From NCBI GenBank assembly GCA_900769995.1, contig CAAGIT010000042.1, positions 1 through 13,516 on the forward strand: a DNA stretch of 13,516 bases, written 5' to 3'. The first letter of the stretch is position 1; every line of letters begins with the position of its first letter. The translations under genes and the position numbers were made by a program. Source of the stretch: an uncultured Oscillospiraceae bacterium (GTDB taxonomy: Bacteria > Bacillota > Clostridia > Oscillospirales > Oscillospiraceae). The notes beneath the pieces are model-generated. The model was not told where the DNA came from. It made no database searches and was given only the letters and a program-made list of their open reading frames with translations. Positions 5,281 through 12,054 of the stretch are shown here, in pieces.

Positions 5281-7587
5281 TTATCTGGGGATTTCTTCCA
5301 TGATGAAGCACTCGAAAATGTCGCCCTCTTTGATATCGTTGAACTTCTCCACAGACATACCGCACTCGTAGTTTGCCGCAACTTCCTTGACAGAGTCCTT
5401 GAAGCGCTGCAGCGAGCCGATCACGCCTTCGTAGATCACGATATTGTCACGCAGAACACGCACCTTCGAATCGCGGGTGACCTTGCCGTCCTTTACGTAG
5501 CAGCCGGCGATCGTGCCGATGGCGGAAACCTTATAGGTCTGACGCACTTCGGCATGACCGATGATCGCTTCGCGGTACTTCGGAGCCAGCATGCCCTTCA
5601 TTGCGGCTTCGATCTCGTCAATGGCGTCATAGATGACGCGGTACATCCGCAGATCGACATTCGCACGCTGGGCAGATGCCTGCGCCGCTGCATCGGGGCG
5701 GACATTGAAGCCGACCACGATCGCATTTGCCGTGGAAGCAAGCAGAATGTCGGACTCATTGATCGCACCGACACCCGCGTGAATGACGCGGACACGGACT
5801 TCCTCGTTCGTGAGCTTCTCCAGGCTTGCCTTGACAGCCTCGGCGGAGCCTTGCACGTCAGCCTTGACGATGAGGTTCAGCTCCTTCATCTCGCCCTCCT
5901 GCATCTTGGCAAAGAGGTTATCGAGCGTGACCTTGCTTGCGAGCTTTGCAGCGGCATCCTTTTCCGCCTGCTTGCGCTGCTCGACCAACTGGCGCGCCAT
6001 GCGCTCATCGGCAACCGCGTCAAACTCATCGCCGGGTGCGGGCGTTTCGGCAAGACCGGTGATCTCAACGGGAATCGAGGGGCCTGCCTCAGTGATCGTC
6101 TTGCCCTTGTCATCCGTCATAACGCGGACGCGACCGACAGCGGTGCCGGCGATGATGAGATCGCCCTTATGCAGCGTGCCGTTCTGAACAAGCAGGGTCG
6201 CGATCGGGCCGCGGTTTTTGTCCAGGCGGGATTCAATGACCGTACCCTTTGCCGCACGGTTGGGATTCGCCTTCAGCTCCTGCATTTCGGCGGTCAGGAT
6301 GACCATTTCCAGCAGGGAGTCGATACCCATTCTGGTCTTTGCGGAAATCGGGCAGATGATCGTATCGCCGCCCCATTCCTCGGGAACCAGATCATATTCG
6401 GTGAGCTGCTGCATGATCCTGTCGGGGCTTGCGCCGTGCTTATCCATCTTGTTGACAGCAACGATGATGGGAATCTTGGCAGCCTTGGCGTGGTTGATCG
6501 CCTCAATGGTCTGCGGCATGATGCCGTCATCGGCGGCGACGACCAGGATCGCAATATCGGTGCACATCGCGCCACGGGCACGCATAGAGGTAAAGGCAGC
6601 ATGACCCGGGGTATCCAGGAAGGTGATCGGCTTGCCGTTGATCTGAACGGTATATGCGCCGATATGCTGGGTAATGCCGCCGGCCTCGCCGGAAGCAACG
6701 TTTGCCTCACGGACAGCATCGAGCAGGCTCGTCTTGCCGTGGTCAACGTGACCCATAACGACAACGACAGGGCTGCGCTCGACCAGCTCGTCGGCAGTAT
6801 CCACATGGTCATCGATCAAGCGCTCTTCAATGGTGACCACGATCTCACGCTCGACCTTGCAGCCAAGCTCGGTAGCGACAAATTCAGCGGTATCAAAGTC
6901 GATCGTCTGATTGATGCTTGCCATCACGCCGTTCTTGAGCAGGCACTTGATCAGCTCGGTGGCGGTCTTTTTCATGCGGGAGGCCAGCTCGCCAACGGTG
7001 ATCTCATCGGGAATCTTGACCGTCAACGGGGTCTTCTTGATAATCTCAAGCTGCAAGCGGCGCATCTTTTCCTGTTCCTCGTTGCGGCGCTTGTTGCCCA
7101 TTGCGGCTCTCTTATCTTTTCCCTTTCCCTTGCCTTTGCCACCGATTTTTTGCTTGCCGCCGGAATAATTCTGCTCTCTCTCGGAAACCAGAACATCCAC
7201 ACGGTCATCAAAACGGTCGGCATTGACGGTGACAGCCTTGGTATCGACCACGCGGCGCTCACGCTTGCGCGGTTCCTCCTTCGGCTTTGCAGGCTTCTGC
7301 TCTGCGGGCTTTGCGGCAGCCGCAGGCTTGGGTTCTTCCTTCTTCGGCTCGGCAGGCTTGGGTTCCTCCTTCTTCGCAGGAGGTGCTGCCGCATAGACCT
7401 GAGCGAGAGATTCAATCTGATTGTTCTGCGTAATATGGTCGAACAGCACATTGAGCTGCTCATCCGTCAAGGCTTGCGCACTGCTGCGCGGCTGATCAAA
7501 ATATTTTCCGATAATTTCGCTGATCGCCTTTGCGGTCATACCGAAATCTGCGGCCACTTCCTTAATTCGATACTTCACTAAACTCAT
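5281..7587 (-). CDS. infB: Translation initiation factor IF-2
   Basis: The GTPase that brings fMet-tRNA to the 30S subunit and promotes subunit joining. 768 residues. Order: a first IF2-N domain (about 1-55), a charged linker (about 65-165) rich in Lys, Pro, Glu and Ala with a KGKGKGK stretch, a second IF2-N domain (about 180-245), the G domain, then domains II-IV. G motifs are G1 GHVDHGKT (279-286), G3 DTPGH (325-329), G4 NKMD (379-382) and G5 SAK (415-417). GGAGG lies about 7-8 nt ahead of the start. It follows ylxQ by 15 nt. The linker contains two 30-bp direct repeats. Confidence 0.98.
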   Translation of the reverse strand: MSLVKYRIKEVAADFGMTAKAISEIIGKYFDQPRSSAQALTDEQLNVLFDHITQNNQIESLAQVYAAAPPAKKEEPKPAEPKKEEPKPAAAAKPAEQKPAKPKEEPRKRERRVVDTKAVTVNADRFDDRVDVLVSEREQNYSGGKQKIGGKGKGKGKDKRAAMGNKRRNEEQEKMRRLQLEIIKKTPLTVKIPDEITVGELASRMKKTATELIKCLLKNGVMASINQTIDFDTAEFVATELGCKVEREIVVTIEERLIDDHVDTADELVERSPVVVVMGHVDHGKTSLLDAVREANVASGEAGGITQHIGAYTVQINGKPITFLDTPGHAAFTSMRARGAMCTDIAILVVAADDGIMPQTIEAINHAKAAKIPIIVAVNKMDKHGASPDRIMQQLTEYDLVPEEWGGDTIICPISAKTRMGIDSLLEMVILTAEMQELKANPNRAAKGTVIESRLDKNRGPIATLLVQNGTLHKGDLIIAGTAVGRVRVMTDDKGKTITEAGPSIPVEITGLAETPAPGDEFDAVADERMARQLVEQRKQAEKDAAAKLASKVTLDNLFAKMQEGEMKELNLIVKADVQGSAEAVKASLEKLTNEEVRVRVIHAGVGAINESDILLASTANAIVVGFNVRPDAAAQASAQRANVDLRMYRVIYDAIDEIEAAMKGMLAPKYREAIIGHAEVRQTYKVSAIGTIAGCYVKDGKVTRDSKVRVLRDNIVIYEGVIGSLQRFKDSVKEVAANYECGMSVEKFNDIKEGDIFECFIMEEIPR
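7321..7380. repeat. Two 30-bp tandem units inside the infB linker
   Basis: CAGGCTTGGGTTC followed by TCC- or TCC-like TTCTTC blocks recurs at 7323 and 7353, a 30-bp period that encodes a repeated EEPKPA/KK decapeptide on the minus strand. It lies in the flexible, low-complexity IF-2 linker, where expansion is tolerated. Confidence 0.7.
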
Positions 7588-7602
7588 AAAGCCACCTCCG
7601 TG

Positions 7603-8022
7603 TTACTTCTTCCCAAATCGGACATTGCGACGATGTGCCTTTTCTTCCTCACGGCGCTTTTCAACGCGCCGTACGCGCACATCCAGATCCTGCAGGAGCT
7701 GTTCATACTTTTCCGGTTCGCCCAGTGTTTTGACAAACGCCTGTGCAAGCCGCACATCCGTGATCGCCGCCATGGCGCAGCTCGTTGTTCCCAGAGCATC
7801 GCCCAATTCATCCTTGGTATATTTCAGCGTCAGCAACGGCTGCGCCGTACCGGCAACAAAGCTCTTTGCCCGACGCACCGTATGCGGTCCGGCATCACTT
7901 GCCAAAAGCACCAGCCGCGCACGGCCTGCTCTGGTCGTTGCTCCCACCGGCTCCTCGCCAAGAACGATATTTCCGCCCTTGCGGGAGATAGAGAGCAGTC
8001 CGAGGCTCTTATCCCGTTCCAT
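7603..8022 (-). CDS. ylxQ: L7Ae-family ribosomal/K-turn RNA-binding protein (YlxQ type)
   Basis: A homologue of B. subtilis YlxQ, a member of the L7Ae/L30e/S12e/Gadd45 fold whose relatives bind kink-turn RNA. 139 residues: L7Ae core about 5-98, with the family-like blocks RARLVLLASDAGPHT (34-48) and YTKDELGDALG (68-78), then a basic tail of about 40 residues rich in Arg, Lys and Glu. That tail is longer than the usual core-only form (about 100 residues). The start at 8022 has GGAGG 9 nt upstream and overlaps ylxR by 14 bases; longer in-frame extensions reach into ylxR and look spurious. Its RNA target is not evident. Confidence 0.88.
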   Translation of the reverse strand: MERDKSLGLLSISRKGGNIVLGEEPVGATTRAGRARLVLLASDAGPHTVRRAKSFVAGTAQPLLTLKYTKDELGDALGTTSCAMAAITDVRLAQAFVKTLGEPEKYEQLLQDLDVRVRRVEKRREEEKAHRRNVRFGKK

Positions 8023-8287
8023 TCGTTTCCGCCTCCATTTCCGCCAGCAGGGCATCATAGAGCTCCTGCGGGATCTGTGTATCAAACGCGCGGGAGAGCG
8101 CCTTGGATTTGATTGCGCGTTTCAGACATTCGGTGTTCGGGCACACATATGCTCCGCGACCGGATGCCTTACCGCGCAGATCCAGGGAGATCTCTCCCTC
8201 GGGACTGCGCACCACGCGAAGCAGCTCACGCTTCGGCTTCATCTCGCGGCAGCCGAGGCATTGACGCATCGGTATTTTTTTCTGCAT
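8009..8287 (-). CDS. rnpM: RNase P modulator RnpM (YlxR, DUF448 family)
   Basis: A small YlxR/DUF448 protein, 92 residues; the B. subtilis homologue binds the RNase P RNA and modulates its activity. Diagnostic blocks are PMRQCLGCREMKPKRELLRV (6-25) and GRGAYVCPNTEC (43-54). Four cysteines (C10, C13, C49, C54) are placed so that they might bind a metal, which is inference. GGAGG is 7 nt ahead of the ATG. It follows nusA by 36 nt and overlaps ylxQ by 14, the conserved Firmicutes order. Confidence 0.94.
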   Translation of the reverse strand: MQKKIPMRQCLGCREMKPKRELLRVVRSPEGEISLDLRGKASGRGAYVCPNTECLKRAIKSKALSRAFDTQIPQELYDALLAEMEAETNGTG

Positions 8288-8323
8288 GGCTCTCCCTCCG
8301 TTTCTGTTTTGGTAAATGGTTGA

Positions 8324-9388
8324 TTATTCCGCTTCCTCTGCCGCGTTGGCAAGAGATTCGGGCTTAATATCGATTTTACAGCCGGTCAGACGGGCCGCCA
8401 AACGGGCATTCTGACCTTCCTTGCCGATCGCCAGCGAAAGCTGATCGTCCGGCACGATGACGCGGCAGATATTGGCAGCGCCGAGCTGGGTCACGGAAAT
8501 GACATCCGCAGGAGCAAGGGCAGAAGCCACAAAGCTGCAAATATCCTCCGACCAGACAACGATGTCCACCTTCTCGCCCTGCAGCTCCGTGGTGACCGCA
8601 CCAACGCGTGCACCGCGTGCGCCGACACAGGCGCCGACAGGGTCGATGTTCTCACCGGCGGCATAGACCGCCAGCTTGGTGCGGGAGCCTGCCTCACGGG
8701 CAATGGCCTTGATCTCGACCTCGCCGGACTCGATCTCGGGCACCTCCAGCTCAAACAGGCGCTTCACCAGTGCCGGATGGGTACGGGAAACGAGCACCTG
8801 CGGGCCGCGATTGCTGCGGCGAACCTCTACGACATAAACGCGGATGAGGTCGCCCTCCTTGAATTGTTCGCCGCGCACCTGCTCACCGGTTGCCAAAAGC
8901 GCATCGGTGCGGTCATTGCCCTGACCCACGCGAACCGTAATATCGCCGGAATTGTCGATGCGGAGCACCGTGCCGGTGAGGATCTCGTGTTCCTTGGACG
9001 AGAAGCTTTCAAAGATCATGCCGCGTTCTGCCTCGCGAATGCCCTGGATGATGACCTGCTTTGCCGTCTGGGCGGCAATGCGGCCAAAATTCTTGGTCTG
9101 AATCTCCACGTTGACCAAATCGCCGATTTGGGCGTGCTTATCGATCTTATGTGCAGCGTCAATGGCGATCTCCGTCGCGGGCATCATGACCTCGTCAACG
9201 ACTTCCTTCTGCGCATACATGAACATCTTTTCTTCGGTCAGCTCTACGTACACATTGTCGGTATAGCCAACCTTGTCCTTCTTATAGGCGGCAACCAAAG
9301 CCTGGGTGATACGCTCGACCATATAATCAACGGGAATGCCGCGCTCCTTTTCGAGCTGGCGCAGAGCCGCAAAAATTTCAGTGTTCAT
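8324..9388 (-). CDS. nusA: Transcription termination/antitermination factor NusA
   Basis: Binds RNA polymerase and nascent RNA and controls pausing and intrinsic termination. 354 residues, the short Firmicutes form without C-terminal acidic repeats. The N-terminal RNAP-binding domain is about 1-125, the S1 domain about 133-200 (EILTGTVLRI, VRVYVVEV-like strands), then KH1 with REAGSRTKLAVY (231-242) and the GxxG loop VGARGARVGA (255-264), and KH2 with VPDDQLSLAIGKEGQNARLA (312-331). AAGGAG overlaps the rimP stop codon, 10 nt ahead of the ATG, so the two genes are probably coupled. The leader terminator upstream of rimP may be a target of NusA itself. Confidence 0.97.
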   Translation of the reverse strand: MNTEIFAALRQLEKERGIPVDYMVERITQALVAAYKKDKVGYTDNVYVELTEEKMFMYAQKEVVDEVMMPATEIAIDAAHKIDKHAQIGDLVNVEIQTKNFGRIAAQTAKQVIIQGIREAERGMIFESFSSKEHEILTGTVLRIDNSGDITVRVGQGNDRTDALLATGEQVRGEQFKEGDLIRVYVVEVRRSNRGPQVLVSRTHPALVKRLFELEVPEIESGEVEIKAIAREAGSRTKLAVYAAGENIDPVGACVGARGARVGAVTTELQGEKVDIVVWSEDICSFVASALAPADVISVTQLGAANICRVIVPDDQLSLAIGKEGQNARLAARLTGCKIDIKPESLANAAEEAE

Positions 9389-9402
9389 ATGATTCTATCT
9401 CC

Positions 9403-9855
9403 TTAAAATTCTACGCGAAGCCGCACAAGCGCGACCTCAGATTTTTCAAATGTATATTCCTTCGTGCCGACCGTCACCGTAACCGCACCATCGGCATAGC
9501 CGGTCAAATTGCCGGCAAATTCTTTCTGACCGTCCTGCGGGCGGTAGAGCTTGACAAGCACTGCCGCACCCATGAACCGTTCAAAGTCCGATGGCCGCTT
9601 CAGCACACGCTCCAAGCCTGCCGAGCAGACCTCAAAGCGGTAGCTCTCGGGAATGGGATCCTTTTCATCCAAAATGGGATCGACCGCACGGGAGACCGCC
9701 TCGCAATCGTCAATATCCACGCCGCCTTCTTTGTCAATATACAGACGTAAATACCATTCCCCGCCCTCACGGACATATTCCACATCCCACAGGGTACATC
9801 CGTTTGCAATCACCGCGGGTTCCGCCAAAAGCCAAACCTGTTCTGCAATTTTCAT
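9403..9855 (-). CDS. rimP: Ribosome maturation factor RimP
   Basis: Assists 30S assembly (S19 and S12 incorporation in E. coli). 150 residues, normal for the family. Conserved parts: GCTLWDVEYVREGGEWYLRL (19-38), YIDKEGGVDIDDCEAVSRAV (39-58) and VCSAGLERVLKRPSDFERF (about 76-94), where the P/AGLxRxL block is the strongest signature. AAAGGA lies about 10 nt ahead of the ATG. It is the first gene of the operon, 14 nt before nusA, behind a leader of about 80 nt that contains a terminator hairpin. Confidence 0.96.
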   Translation of the reverse strand: MKIAEQVWLLAEPAVIANGCTLWDVEYVREGGEWYLRLYIDKEGGVDIDDCEAVSRAVDPILDEKDPIPESYRFEVCSAGLERVLKRPSDFERFMGAAVLVKLYRPQDGQKEFAGNLTGYADGAVTVTVGTKEYTFEKSEVALVRLRVEF

Positions 9856-9881
9856 TTTGATACCGTCCTTTGCAAAAAGCT

Positions 9882-9913
9882 CAAAGAAAAGAGAGGGGTA
9901 TGCCCCTCTCTTT
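9882..9913 (-). terminator. Leader terminator (attenuator) of the rimP-nusA operon
   Basis: Between promoter and first gene the minus strand has an 11-bp perfect stem, AAAGAGAGGGG paired with CCCCTCTCTTT, around a 4-nt loop (9899-9902), followed by UUUUCUUUG. That is an intrinsic terminator with a C-interrupted U tract, about 20 nt after the expected transcription start and about 30 nt ahead of rimP. A small TAGTA/TACTA hairpin (9913-9927) precedes it, and CTTTG/CAAAG (9868-9872, 9882-9886) could mask part of the rimP ribosome site. Confidence 0.85.
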
Positions 9914-9939
9914 AGTAAAGAATACTATAGATTACCTGT

Positions 9940-9968
9940 ATTATAGCATCGCGAAAGTCAAAATGCAA
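9940..9968 (-). promoter_or_regulatory. Promoter of the rimP-nusA-infB operon
   Basis: On the minus strand TTGCAT (9963-9968), a 17-bp spacer and TATAAT (9940-9945), with TGC before the -10 as an extended -10. Start expected near 9933. Confidence 0.85.
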
Positions 9969-10089
9969 GGCTTTTTTGCGGTATTTTTGCTGAAAAAATC
10001 AATTTTTTTCAACTCCGGATGTCGATTTCACCCGAGTCGGTCAAAAGCAGAAAAAAATAATTTCGGCTATATAAATTCTGTATTCTCTG

Positions 10090-10098
10090 TGCTATAAT
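10090..10098 (+). promoter_or_regulatory. Extended -10 promoter of the eight-helix membrane protein gene
   Basis: TGCTATAAT (10090-10098) without a good -35 at the right distance; an AT-rich stretch (10049-10075) lies just upstream. Its start codon is 57 bp downstream. The intervening 9969-10089 segment contains A- and T-runs able to form an AT hairpin near 9990-10011, but no gene. Confidence 0.6.
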
Positions 10099-10154
10099 AG
10101 GTACGAAGTTCGCGGCAGCCTGTCTGCCGTTGCGATAGATCGGAGGATTTCCAT

Positions 10155-10955
10155 ATGAAAAAAGCATTTCAGCCGCACTGGTGGCTCGTTGGTCTGACAG
10201 CAGCCGCTTCCCTTGCGGGTTTTATTCTGCGGCATCAGCAGCTTCAGACCGAGCTGCTCGAAGACGGCAGTCTTGCTCCGGGCAGTTCGCTGCATACGGT
10301 GCTTGCGGTGATCGCGATAATCACAGTTGCCGGCTTGATCGGCCTGCTGCTTCCGCTCGAGAAAAAGGAACGCATTGCCGACCATTTCACTTCATCGCTC
10401 CTTCCCAATGTGCTGCAAATCGTCAGCGCAGTCATGCTGATCGCAGGCAACATTCTGCTTTGGACGGAAGGCCATCAGCCGGTCACCGCGTTGGCCATGC
10501 GATCCCCCGCCGTATCCGACGCACTTGCCTCGTTCCTGCCGCCGCTGGGAATTCTCAGTGCGGTCTGCATCGCGGCTTTTGCTGTCTGCCGTCTGACAAA
10601 CAGAAAGCCCAGTCCCCTGCTGTATATGGTTGCCAGTATCTATTTGGTCGTGCGGTTGATCGTCTGCTTCCAGGAGTGGAACATCGACCCATCCATCCAC
10701 GACTACTGCTATCAGCTACTTGCCGTGATCTGCTGTATGCTTGCCACGTTCCAGCTTGCAGGCTTCTCATTTGACAAAGGCAAACGCCGTATGACCCTGT
10801 TCTGGACACTCAGTTCTGTGGTTTTTTGCAGCATCTCCTCCGCAGATATGCTGCTTCGCGGCTCCCTGGATGATGCACTCATCAATTTCGCGTTGCTTCT
10901 GACCATGGCAGTCAGCAGCGCTCAGCTTCTGTTTGTCAGGAAAGTCCCGGAATAA
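10155..10955 (+). CDS. Polytopic membrane protein, unrecognised
   Basis: I cannot name this gene. 266 residues with about eight hydrophobic helices (near 9-25, 46-67, 82-103, 127-147, 154-173, 184-205, 213-232, 240-260) and short polar ends. Distinct blocks are IDPSIHDYCYQLLA (177-190), which is loop plus helix start, FQLAGFSFDKGKRR (199-212) and CSISSAD (225-231) near the middle of a helix. I have the impression of a family of uncharacterised proteins in Oscillospiraceae with this DYxYxLLA and AGFxFxKGKRR pattern, but not of a function. GGAGG is 8 nt ahead of the ATG. Transcribed divergently from rimP and alone. The 63 bp between its stop and the next gene contain only weak GCGGT/ACCGC pairing. 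Confidence 0.85.
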   Translation: MKKAFQPHWWLVGLTAAASLAGFILRHQQLQTELLEDGSLAPGSSLHTVLAVIAIITVAGLIGLLLPLEKKERIADHFTSSLLPNVLQIVSAVMLIAGNILLWTEGHQPVTALAMRSPAVSDALASFLPPLGILSAVCIAAFAVCRLTNRKPSPLLYMVASIYLVVRLIVCFQEWNIDPSIHDYCYQLLAVICCMLATFQLAGFSFDKGKRRMTLFWTLSSVVFCSISSADMLLRGSLDDALINFALLLTMAVSSAQLLFVRKVPE

Positions 10956-11018
10956 TTCGCAAGTTGCGGTAAAAGATCCGCCGAGCACCGCGGTTGATTT
11001 GTTCAGAGCTTCCCTATA

Positions 11019-11438
11019 CTAAATGATCCAGCGATATTGCGGCACAGGCTCGCGAAAGAGCTTGTGCCGTATGAAATCCTCCGCAAAAATCGCGACGCCG
11101 CTCAGTGCAAACCATAGAAGCGTGAACGGCAGACAAATCTGTCCAAAAAAATTCAACGGAACGTGTGAATAATCCCACACATTCAGGCGCAAAACATCAT
11201 TGACGAGCACACCCGTCCAAAATTCCAAGAACGTAATGATCCCCGCACTCACAAGCATCTGTGAAAGGACAGAGAGCCGAAACCAACGATTCAGACCGCC
11301 GATCAGATAAAAACAAAGTCCGCCCAGCAAAAACATACTGAAATGCGTCCGCCCGCGCCAGAGCAATTCGATCAGACAGTACGCCAGTCCGCCGATGCAG
11401 AAAATCAAAACCTCCCGATATAGTTTGTATCTTCGCAT
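11019..11438 (-). CDS. CmpB-type (PF06541) integral membrane protein
   Basis: 139 residues with four likely membrane helices (about 8-27, 33-51, 57-80, 99-119). It resembles the 'putative ABC-transporter type IV' CmpB family: RGRTHFSMFLLGGLCFYLIG (28-47), EFWTG (72-76), VWDYS (87-91) and PLNFFGQICLPFTLLW (94-109) are the family's typical blocks. The transport role of the family is a database label and not demonstrated; no ATPase gene is nearby. The ATG at 11438 follows GGAGG by about 11-12 nt. An in-frame extension to 11582 would run through the tRNA promoter and is unlikely. Its own promoter is not clear. Confidence 0.8.
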   Translation of the reverse strand: MRRYKLYREVLIFCIGGLAYCLIELLWRGRTHFSMFLLGGLCFYLIGGLNRWFRLSVLSQMLVSAGIITFLEFWTGVLVNDVLRLNVWDYSHVPLNFFGQICLPFTLLWFALSGVAIFAEDFIRHKLFREPVPQYRWII

Positions 11439-11547
11439 TTTAACGCCAACCCTCCGATGATTTTGACATAAGTATCGACCAAAAAGCGCAGATTCAACCG
11501 TTTTTGGGGAATTTTGAAAAAAGTTGCGCATACACGCGAAAAAAAGC

Positions 11548-11576
11548 TTGACAAACGCGAATTCTTCCATTATAAT
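11548..11576 (+). promoter_or_regulatory. Consensus promoter of the tRNA-Met/tRNA-Glu pair
   Basis: TTGACA (11548-11553), exactly 17 bp, and TATAAT (11571-11576): a full match to the sigma-A consensus, as expected for stable RNA. Start near 11583, about 20 nt before tRNA-Met. Confidence 0.93.
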
Positions 11577-11602
11577 CACCATGCTGTTCAGTAGCGACGT
11601 AT

Positions 11603-11678
11603 GGCGGCATAGCTCAGTTGGTAGAGCATTCGGTTCATACCCGGAGTGTCATCTGTTCGAGTCAGATTGCCGCTACCA
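11603..11678 (+). tRNA. tRNA-Met (elongator), anticodon CAT
   Basis: 76 nt with encoded CCA. The acceptor GGCGGCA pairs with TGCCGCT, where G1-U72 is the usual elongator-type end, not the unpaired C1 of initiator tRNA. D stem GCTC/GAGC; anticodon stem TTCGG/CCGGA with loop TTCATAC; T stem ATCTG/CAGAT with loop TTCGAGT. CAT could in principle be a lysidine-modified tRNA-Ile, but the GGCGGC...GCCGCTACCA frame matches elongator Met. The CCA is followed without spacer by tRNA-Glu. Confidence 0.95.
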
Positions 11679-11753
11679 GGCCCGTTGGTCAAGTGGTTAA
11701 GACACCGCCCTTTCACGGCGGTAACATGGGTTCGAGTCCCGTACGGGTCACCA
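11679..11753 (+). tRNA. tRNA-Glu, anticodon TTC
   Basis: 75 nt with encoded CCA. Acceptor GGCCCGT/ACGGGTC, anticodon stem CCGCC/GGCGG with loop CTTTCAC giving TTC, T stem ATGGG/CCCGT. The first base directly follows the CCA of tRNA-Met, and a terminator begins two bases after its own CCA. Confidence 0.96.
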
Positions 11754-11754
11754 G

Positions 11755-11795
11755 AAACAGGCATCCTCTCAGGAGGGTGCCTGTTTTCTTTTTCC
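11755..11795 (+). terminator. Terminator of the tRNA-Met/tRNA-Glu unit
   Basis: A 14-bp stem (11755-11768 with 11773-11786, one G-T pair) with loop TCAG, followed by TCTTTTT. A strong intrinsic terminator on the plus strand. Confidence 0.92.
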
Positions 11796-11816
11796 CCAAC
11801 GATTGCTATAGAACCA

Positions 11817-11853
11817 AAACCGCAGTTGCTGAAGCGCTCAGCAACTGCGGTTT
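11817..11853 (-). terminator. Terminator following the permease remnant
   Basis: A 16-bp perfect inverted repeat (11817-11832 and 11838-11853) with loop AGCGC. On the minus strand it begins one base after the stop codon of the permease remnant and ends in GGTTTTGG. It therefore looks like the original 3' end of that lost gene. On the plus strand the T run is too short to be needed after the tRNA terminator. Confidence 0.75.
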
Positions 11854-11854
11854 A

Positions 11855-11977
11855 TCATGATGTCATCAGATCACCGACAAAGAAGGTGGATGCCGGAGAG
11901 GTTTCCTTGAGCACCATGATAAACTCATTGCCCAAAGCAGGGAGTATTAAGTATAAATAATGATTCTGAAATATAAT
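11855..11977 (-). pseudogene. Remnant of an amino-acid ABC transporter permease (HisM/GlnP type)
   Basis: Read on the minus strand from about 11977 to a TGA at 11855-11857, the sequence translates to LPALGNEFIMVLKETSPAST followed by FFVGDLMTS. LPxLGNEFIxLLKETSLAS is the cytoplasmic EAA-like coupling loop characteristic of polar amino-acid ABC permeases (PF00528, HEQRO type), and FFVGDLM also resembles the continuation of some Firmicutes members. Only about 30-40 residues remain of roughly 220. No start codon or ribosome site precedes them, the last membrane helix is missing, and the usual Leu in TSL is Pro. A terminator hairpin still follows. Upstream the reading frame loses likeness within about ten residues of LPALGNEF. 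Confidence 0.68.
11972..11977 (+). promoter_or_regulatory. Possible -10 box for the FAD/Rieske gene
   Basis: A perfect TATAAT, but the -35 region is weak (TTAAGT at 11947-11952 with a 19-bp spacer). It would give a leader of about 70 nt. It lies inside the old permease sequence. Confidence 0.4.
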
Positions 11978-12054
11978 CCGTTCAGGTCTGCATTTTTTCA
12001 GCATCGTTACATTCTGCCGCTAAAACTGCGCATACTGGTTTCAGAGGTGATTTC

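Noticed and set aside
5216..5365. Longer rbfA start at 5365
   Set aside because: It would run through the terminator hairpin and into infB; AAGGAGGT points to 5215 and the MASNRIGR start fits the family.
5233..7581. Long plus-strand open frame of about 780 codons running antisense to infB
   Set aside because: It mirrors infB codon for codon, has no ribosome site or recognisable domain, and its composition follows from the codon bias of infB. The minus-strand protein has every IF-2 motif.
8023..8085. Longer ylxQ start at 8085
   Set aside because: The added residues overlap ylxR and look like its out-of-frame shadow; the ribosome site favours 8022.
11439..11582. Longer start for the CmpB-type protein
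   Set aside because: The extension overlaps the tRNA promoter region, is not hydrophobic like the family N-terminus, and GGAGG precedes 11438.
11646..11960. Plus-strand open frame across the tRNAs and permease remnant
   Set aside because: It covers two tRNA genes and two terminators; no ribosome site and no family likeness.
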